This document shows, piece by piece, positions 60,193 through 64,000 of a DNA stretch of 64,000 nucleotides; the first letter of the stretch is position 1; every line of letters starts with the position of its first letter. Made by a program: the position numbers and the translations under genes. The notes beneath the pieces are model-generated. The model had not been told where the DNA came from. It searched no databases and saw only the letters and a program-made list of their open reading frames with translations. Source of the DNA: Pseudomonas sp. GD04019 (GTDB lineage: Bacteria; Pseudomonadota; Gammaproteobacteria; Pseudomonadales; Pseudomonadaceae); the NCBI RefSeq assembly GCF_029837695.1, contig NZ_JAOEEA010000013.1, positions 62,001-126,000 on the forward strand. The letters are read 5' to 3'.

Positions 60193-60213
60193 GCACGGGC
60201 GCAAGGCCCGTGC
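60193..60213. terminator. Hairpin between the two NlpC/P60 genes
   Basis: Perfect 8-base arms GCACGGGC and GCCCGTGC around GCAAG, 23 bases beyond the stop codon at 60236. No T-run follows on the minus strand. It may be an attenuator or terminator between the paralogues. Confidence 0.4.
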
Positions 60214-60235
60214 ACTGCTTGGGATCAGAGTTGAA

Positions 60236-60847
60236 TCAACGATGCAGCGGCGAACGCTCGGCGGACGGCTGCTCCGGCGCCATGGCCAGCACGCGCTTGG
60301 CTTCCATGTAGCTGCGGCTCCAGTAGCTGTCGTCCAGGCTGTCCACCCGTACGCCGCCGCTGCGGCTGCTGCTGGAATGGATGAACTGGTCGTCGCCCAG
60401 GTAGATGCCGGCGTGGCTGACGCGGCCGCGCCCGCGGTTGTTGAAGAAGATCAGGTCGCCCGGCTCCAGTTCGCTGCGCGATACCAGCGGCGCGTCCAGG
60501 TTGATCAGCTCGCGGGTGGAGCGCGGCAGCTTCATGCCGGCCTCTTCCTTGAACAGGAAGCCGACGAAGCCGCTGCAGTCAAAACCGCTGGTCGCCGAGG
60601 TACCGCCCATGCGGTAACGGGTACCGACCAGGGACAGGCCATGGGCCAGGATATTGTCCGCCAGCGAAGGCAGTTCGTAGGGTTTGTCGTCCGTGAGATC
60701 CGCCATCTGCTCGTCGGTCATGTACTCGACGGGCTTTTGCGGTTGTTCAGCCAGATCCATCTGGGACTGCGGCGCCCGCTGGGTGGCGCAGGCCGCCAAC
60801 AGGACAGAGAGTGCAATGGGCACGAGGGGTGCGAAGCGCTTTAGCAT
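60236..60847 (-). CDS. NlpC/P60 lipoprotein peptidase (C40), paralogue
   Basis: A 203-residue protein with signal peptide and lipobox VLLAAC (Cys20), a polar linker, and a C40 domain: TSGFDCSGFVGFLF (Cys), RVSHAGIYLG (His) and FIHSSSSRSGGV. Its domain resembles that of the protein at 59631, and both are outer-membrane lipoproteins. I place the start at the ATG at 60847; a GTG two codons upstream is possible, and neither has a clear Shine-Dalgarno. By recall the pair resembles PA1198-PA1199. Confidence 0.9.
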   Translation of the reverse strand: MLKRFAPLVPIALSVLLAACATQRAPQSQMDLAEQPQKPVEYMTDEQMADLTDDKPYELPSLADNILAHGLSLVGTRYRMGGTSATSGFDCSGFVGFLFKEEAGMKLPRSTRELINLDAPLVSRSELEPGDLIFFNNRGRGRVSHAGIYLGDDQFIHSSSSRSGGVRVDSLDDSYWSRSYMEAKRVLAMAPEQPSAERSPLHR

Positions 60848-60916
60848 GGGCACGACCGTGTCAGTCTGGTTTTTATAAGGGGGCGACTATGCCCTCTGCG
60901 AACCTGATTTGCAAAT

Positions 60917-61684
60917 TCAATGCCCCGGAATGTGACTCAGTAGTTCCGGCAAAACGTCTGACGCCCTCCCCGATAAACGGGCATCCACCCAGCGGCTGAT
61001 ATCGGTCTGCTGCGGATTGATTTCCACGGTGAAACCCCCATTCCTGCGGGCCTCAACCACCGGCTCGACTATGTAGGGGAAGCTCGCCGTAGTACCGACC
61101 GCGATAACCACTTCGAAGCCCTTATGCACCTGGTCATAAAGCCGACCAATGGCATCCTCCGGCAGCATTTCCTCGAACAGCACCACCGGCGGGCGCAGGA
61201 TGCCCCCGCATTGGGCGCAACGTGGAGGCAGAGGCTTCTGCAGGTGCACGGCCAACTCGGGGTCTTCTGCGCCGCAGGACTGGCAGAACAGCGGCGCCAG
61301 TTCGCCGTGGATCTCGATCAGTCGCTCCGGCGGAGAGTCCGCCTGGCGGTGATAGCCGTCGATATTTTGCGTCAGCACCCAGCAACCCGCTTTGCGCCGC
61401 TGCAGCTCGGCGATGGCGGCATGCCCGGCATTGGGGCTGGCGTTCAGGCAGGCCTCACCGAGCTGAGCCAGGTATTTCCAGCACAGAGCCGGATCTCGCT
61501 GCAGCATCGGCCCGGATAATGCCGACTCGATCGGCAGGCCCTCGGCCGTCAGGCCGTTATACAGGCCGCCGAGCCCGCGGTAGGTGGGCAGCCCGGAGTC
61601 CGCCGAGAGGCCGGCACCGGTGATGATCAGGATGCGCTCGGCGTCCTGGATGGCCTGGGCGACGCGGATGATGTCCTGCTGCAT
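60917..61684 (-). CDS. SIR2-family NAD-dependent protein deacylase (sirtuin)
   Basis: A 255-residue sirtuin. ITGAGLSADSGLPTYRG (about 21-37) binds NAD, TQNIDGYHRQAD and LIEIHGEL carry the substrate-side motif and the catalytic His, and two CxxC pairs (CQSCG and CAQCG) form the zinc site. It deacylates lysines; the acyl type cannot be told. The name cobB is used for such proteins but would clash with the cobalamin gene here. The start at 61684 is supported by length. Confidence 0.92.
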   Translation of the reverse strand: MQQDIIRVAQAIQDAERILIITGAGLSADSGLPTYRGLGGLYNGLTAEGLPIESALSGPMLQRDPALCWKYLAQLGEACLNASPNAGHAAIAELQRRKAGCWVLTQNIDGYHRQADSPPERLIEIHGELAPLFCQSCGAEDPELAVHLQKPLPPRCAQCGGILRPPVVLFEEMLPEDAIGRLYDQVHKGFEVVIAVGTTASFPYIVEPVVEARRNGGFTVEINPQQTDISRWVDARLSGRASDVLPELLSHIPGH

Positions 61685-61704
61685 GGCATTCCCCCTTCGG
61701 AGCA

Positions 61705-61825
61705 CAAAGCGTAGCGAGCGGGTGTCAGCTCGGTGCGGCCGGAGCACAGGAACCGGAATGTACAGCTAGTACATGAGGATTCCGAGCACCGCCCACACCG
61801 AGATCACGCCCGCGCAGTAGCTTTG
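61705..61825. repeat. Long palindromic element behind the Tag-like gene
   Basis: A 121-base imperfect inverted repeat. At its centre, ATGTAC (61758-61763) and GTACAT (61769-61774) pair perfectly around AGCTA; CAAAGC at the left end (61705) and GCTTTG at the right end (61820-61825) pair at the base. In between, CTCGGTG near 61730 and CACCGAG near 61796 add to the stem. It touches the Tag-like stop codon. Its ends resemble those of the element at 19185-19340 (CAAAG near the left, CGCGCAG then CTTTG near the right). Confidence 0.6.
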
Positions 61826-62497
61826 TCAGTGGTTGACCGTATGCGCCAGCATCACCGACAACTGACACAGCGGTCGGCCGCTCTGTTCGTGCCACTGGTT
61901 GAAGGCGGCCTGCACCAGGGCAAGGTCCTTCTGGCTGGTCGGCGCCTTGTTGATGATTTCCTGGGCCTTGAGCGCAGCGACCATGTCGTCGGTGGGGATG
62001 AAGGTGTCCTTGCCGACCATGCGCAGGAAGCGCGGCGCCGACAGGCCGCCAAGCTGGCTGCCGTGCTTGGCCAGGTATTTCCACAGGCCGACGATGTCGG
62101 TCACCGGCCAGTCGGCGATCAGCGCGCCGAAGCTGCCCTTGTCCTTCTGCACATCGAGAACGAACTGAGCGTTGCGCGGCACGCTCTTGAGCTTGCCCAG
62201 ATGGCGGATCAGGCGCTCGTCCTGCATCAGCCGCTCCAGGTGCTCGGCGCCCATCAGCACCACCTTCTCCGGATCGAAGCCGAAGAACACCTGTTCGAAG
62301 GCCGGCCACTTGGCGTCCACCAGGCTGTGCTTGAGGCCGGCGCGGAACACCCGCAGGGCGATCAGCGACAGGTAGCGGTCGTCACTCAGCTTACGCAGCT
62401 CGGCGGCACTCTTCGGCTGCGGCAGCCTGGCCTCCAGCGCCGCGGCCGAGCCGAAGCGGTTGAGGCAGTATTCGTGCAGCCACTGATAGTCACGCAT
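61826..62497 (-). CDS. DNA-3-methyladenine glycosylase I-like protein
   Basis: A 223-residue protein of the Tag/adenine glycosylase superfamily. I see LIALRVFRAGLKHSLVDAKWPAFEQVFFGFDPEKV (key part LIALRVFRAGLKHSLV) and LGKLKSVPRNAQFVLDVQ, typical of Tag-like helix arrangements. It is longer than classic Tag and lacks the usual CxxC at the start, so specificity may differ. It would remove alkylated bases. The start at 62497 fits GAGAG upstream at 62500. Its stop borders the palindromic element. Confidence 0.75.
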   Translation of the reverse strand: MRDYQWLHEYCLNRFGSAAALEARLPQPKSAAELRKLSDDRYLSLIALRVFRAGLKHSLVDAKWPAFEQVFFGFDPEKVVLMGAEHLERLMQDERLIRHLGKLKSVPRNAQFVLDVQKDKGSFGALIADWPVTDIVGLWKYLAKHGSQLGGLSAPRFLRMVGKDTFIPTDDMVAALKAQEIINKAPTSQKDLALVQAAFNQWHEQSGRPLCQLSVMLAHTVNH

Positions 62498-62565
62498 GAG
62501 AGTTCCTTGCCCGAAAGAGGCGCACAGGTTGCCCGCACCCTCAGCGGCACGCAATATTCGCCGCC

Positions 62566-62862
62566 ATGAACGATCCCGTGGAAAGCTTCTTCGCCCAGTG
62601 CCAGGCCGTGCTCGCCGGCGATGCCGCCCTGCTCGCCCAGTTGCAGGCGGCTGGCTTCCATTGCCAGGCCGGCTACTGGGCCTTTCGCCTGCCGCAGCTG
62701 CAGCAGTGGTTGGCACCGCAACTAGACTACCCACGCTTTCGCCAGGCGCTCTACGCCAGCGAGCTGAACACGCGTCTGCAGGCCCTGGGCGGTGAGATCG
62801 CCATCGCCGACAACCAGGGCAACAGCGACCTCAGTCTGTACTGCCTGCGCCGTCGTTCCTGA
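62566..62862 (+). CDS. Small conserved protein of unknown function
   Basis: A 98-residue protein with no recognised domain (MNDPVESFFAQCQAVLAGD, then QQWLAPQLDYPRFRQALYASELNTRL with a key part LAPQLDYPRFRQALYAS). It is mostly helical with a final strand. It starts 68 bases from the Tag-like gene, divergently. Its last 32 bases overlap the end of the convergent cobM gene. Codon use is normal for the window. Confidence 0.7.
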   Translation: MNDPVESFFAQCQAVLAGDAALLAQLQAAGFHCQAGYWAFRLPQLQQWLAPQLDYPRFRQALYASELNTRLQALGGEIAIADNQGNSDLSLYCLRRRS

Positions 62863-63598
62863 ACAGGTGGCAGGTGGCCTCGGCATACAGCGCCGACTCG
62901 CCGAAATCCGCCGGCTGAAGCACCTGACCGACCAGAATCAGCGCCGTGCGGCGAAAGCCCTTCGCGGCCACCTTGGCCTCGATATCCGCCAGGGTGCCCC
63001 GTACCCAATCCTGGTCGGGCCAACTGGCGCGATGCACCACGGCAATCGGGCAATCGGCGCCGTAATGCGGCAGCAACTCTTCGACAATGCGCGGCAGGTG
63101 CTGCACGCCGAGGTGAATGGCCATGGTCGCGCGGTGGCTGGCCAGGGCGCCCAGCTCCTCCCCCACCGGCATCGGCGAGTTATGGCCGTAGCGGGTGAGA
63201 ATCACCGTCTGCGCCACCTCGGGCAGGGTCAGTTCGGCCTCCAGCAGCGCCGCGCAGGCCGCCGTGGCGGTGACGCCGGGGATAATCTCGAAGGGAATCT
63301 GCAGCGCGCGCAATTCACGAATCTGCTCGCCGATAGCGCCGTACAGCGACGGGTCGCCGGAATGCACGCGAGCCACGTCCTGGCCCCTGGCGTGGGCCTC
63401 GGCCAGCAGCGTGACGATCTGCGCCAGGTGCAGCTCGGCGGTATTCACCACCAACTCGGCGCTGTGGCCCTGCAGCACGGCCTCGGGCACCAGCGAGCCG
63501 GCGTAGAGAATCACCGGGCAGCTGCGGATCAGGCGCTGGCCCTTGACGGTGATCAGCTCGGGATCGCCGGGGCCGGCACCGATGAAATAGACGGTCAT
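62831..63598 (-). CDS. cobM: Precorrin-4 C11-methyltransferase
   Basis: A 255-residue tetrapyrrole methylase of the aerobic pathway. IGAGPGDPELITVKG (6-20) binds AdoMet, LYAGSLVPEAVL, VHSGDPSLYGAIGEQ and TRYGHNSPMP are conserved. The start at 63598 gives the family length; a 16-residue extension is not conserved. It is 13 bases upstream of cobE on the same strand. Its 3' end overlaps the convergent small gene by 32 bases. Confidence 0.93.
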   Translation of the reverse strand: MTVYFIGAGPGDPELITVKGQRLIRSCPVILYAGSLVPEAVLQGHSAELVVNTAELHLAQIVTLLAEAHARGQDVARVHSGDPSLYGAIGEQIRELRALQIPFEIIPGVTATAACAALLEAELTLPEVAQTVILTRYGHNSPMPVGEELGALASHRATMAIHLGVQHLPRIVEELLPHYGADCPIAVVHRASWPDQDWVRGTLADIEAKVAAKGFRRTALILVGQVLQPADFGESALYAEATCHLFRNDGAGSTD

Positions 63599-63611
63599 GG
63601 AAGGTTCCGAT

Positions 63612-64000
63612 TCAGGCGCGGGCGATGGCCAGGGTAGCGGCCGCACTGCGCTGTTTACTATAGATCAGGCTGGCCGGCCGATCGCTCAGCTTGGCCGCGC
63701 CGGCCAAGGCACTGGCCTCGGCCACGCTGGCGGCGCCGGTCAGCTCTCGCACCCGCTCCGAGCCTTCACTGAGCTGCGGCTCGTAGAACGCCAGTTGCTC
63801 GGCCGAGTAGAAATCCAGCGGCAGGCCGAGGTCAGCGGCCAGCTGCAGCAGCCCCGCCTCATCGCGCTTGACTGCGCTGCTGGCCAGGCCATGCAGCGCA
63901 GTCAGCGGCAACGCGAGTTGCGCCAGGGTCTTTTCCAGCAGTTCGCGCAGTTCGGCCGCCGTGCATCCGCGACGGCAGCCGAGACCGGCGACTATCACCG
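63612..64000 (-). CDS. cobE: CobE / CbiG C-terminal domain protein, 5' end at or beyond the window edge
   Basis: A 128-residue frame with IVAGLGCRRGCTAAELRELLE, then ALTALHGLASSAVKRDEAGLLQLAADLGLPLDFY (key part GLASSAVKRDEAGL), the conserved CobE/CbiG-C pattern. A GTG at 63998 could be the start, but codons beyond 64000 cannot be seen, so the gene may be cut. CobE acts in precorrin metabolism next to CobM; biochemistry is unclear. It lies just upstream of cobM. Confidence 0.85.
   Translation of the reverse strand, partial: VIVAGLGCRRGCTAAELRELLEKTLAQLALPLTALHGLASSAVKRDEAGLLQLAADLGLPLDFYSAEQLAFYEPQLSEGSERVRELTGAASVAEASALAGAAKLSDRPASLIYSKQRSAAATLAIARA

Noticed and set aside
1..64000. CRISPR arrays, rRNA, complete tRNA or transposase genes
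   Set aside because: No regularly spaced repeats, no conserved rRNA stretches, no full cloverleaf and no transposase or integrase frame were seen by eye; a search tool was not available.

Overview
The window looks like chromosome of a high-GC gammaproteobacterium, most likely a Pseudomonas of the P. aeruginosa branch. The evidence is the GC-rich third-position-biased coding, the gene content (fused PhaAB antiporter, QuiP-type acylase, aerobic-route cob genes in P. denitrificans-style order, alginate lyase), and gene order that matches, as I remember it, three P. aeruginosa PAO1 blocks: around PA1032-PA1060, PA1272-PA1288 and PA1198-PA1205. I see no rRNA, intact tRNA, CRISPR array or transposase gene.

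Layout. 1-511 is the 5' part of a DMT-family exporter running off the left edge. 606-1133 is a low-GC, nuclease-like orphan gene and is probably acquired. 1219-6928 is a six-gene Pha/Mnh cation/proton antiporter operon. 7140-12775 holds housekeeping and envelope genes (hot-dog thioesterase, SlyB-like lipoprotein, glycerate kinase, pdxH, OmpA-like lipoprotein, serine hydrolase). 12927-19098 is a glycan-flavoured cluster: agarase-like glycosidase, GT-B enzyme, ferritin-like di-iron protein, secreted protein and GT2 enzyme. 19340-30828 carries an SDR, dinG, a CopD-like protein, two tandem OmpA-like lipoproteins, SEC-C proteins and the AHL-acylase gene quiP. 30888-33881 is a three-gene operon that looks lipid-directed (PF10118-type protein, DUF2156 aminoacyl-transferase-like protein, fatty acid desaturase). 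34114-37456 is less conserved: a CSLREA beta-helix protein, a 571-base intergenic region, a PL7 alginate lyase and a phage-like relic gene. 37614-41351 is fadL, a periplasmic glutathione peroxidase, an MFS transporter and a MarR regulator.

41593-50898 is a cobalamin operon on the minus strand (cobO, cobB, bluB, cobD, cobC, cobQ, cobP, cobU, a ribazole phosphatase, cobV) led by a clear cobalamin riboswitch. Further cob genes (cobM, cobE) close the window on the right. 50937-58127 is a three-gene phosphorelay with an HD-GYP response regulator, probably feeding c-di-GMP signalling. 58293-62862 holds a Cys-rich copper-binding four-helix protein, an HNH protein, an O-methyltransferase, two NlpC/P60 lipoproteins, a sirtuin and a Tag-like glycosylase.

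The clearest non-coding theme is a set of five palindromic repeats (near 1191, 19185, 44501, 49843 and 61705). Each sits at or just behind the stop codon of a minus-strand gene, and one of them supplies the stop codon of cobQ. The most striking regulatory signal is a 16-bp hairpin at 23695-23732 that buries the whole Shine-Dalgarno sequence of one OmpA-like lipoprotein gene. No single locus is clearly a new system. The best candidates for undescribed biology are the glycan/di-iron cluster, the desaturase operon and the sequestering hairpin.
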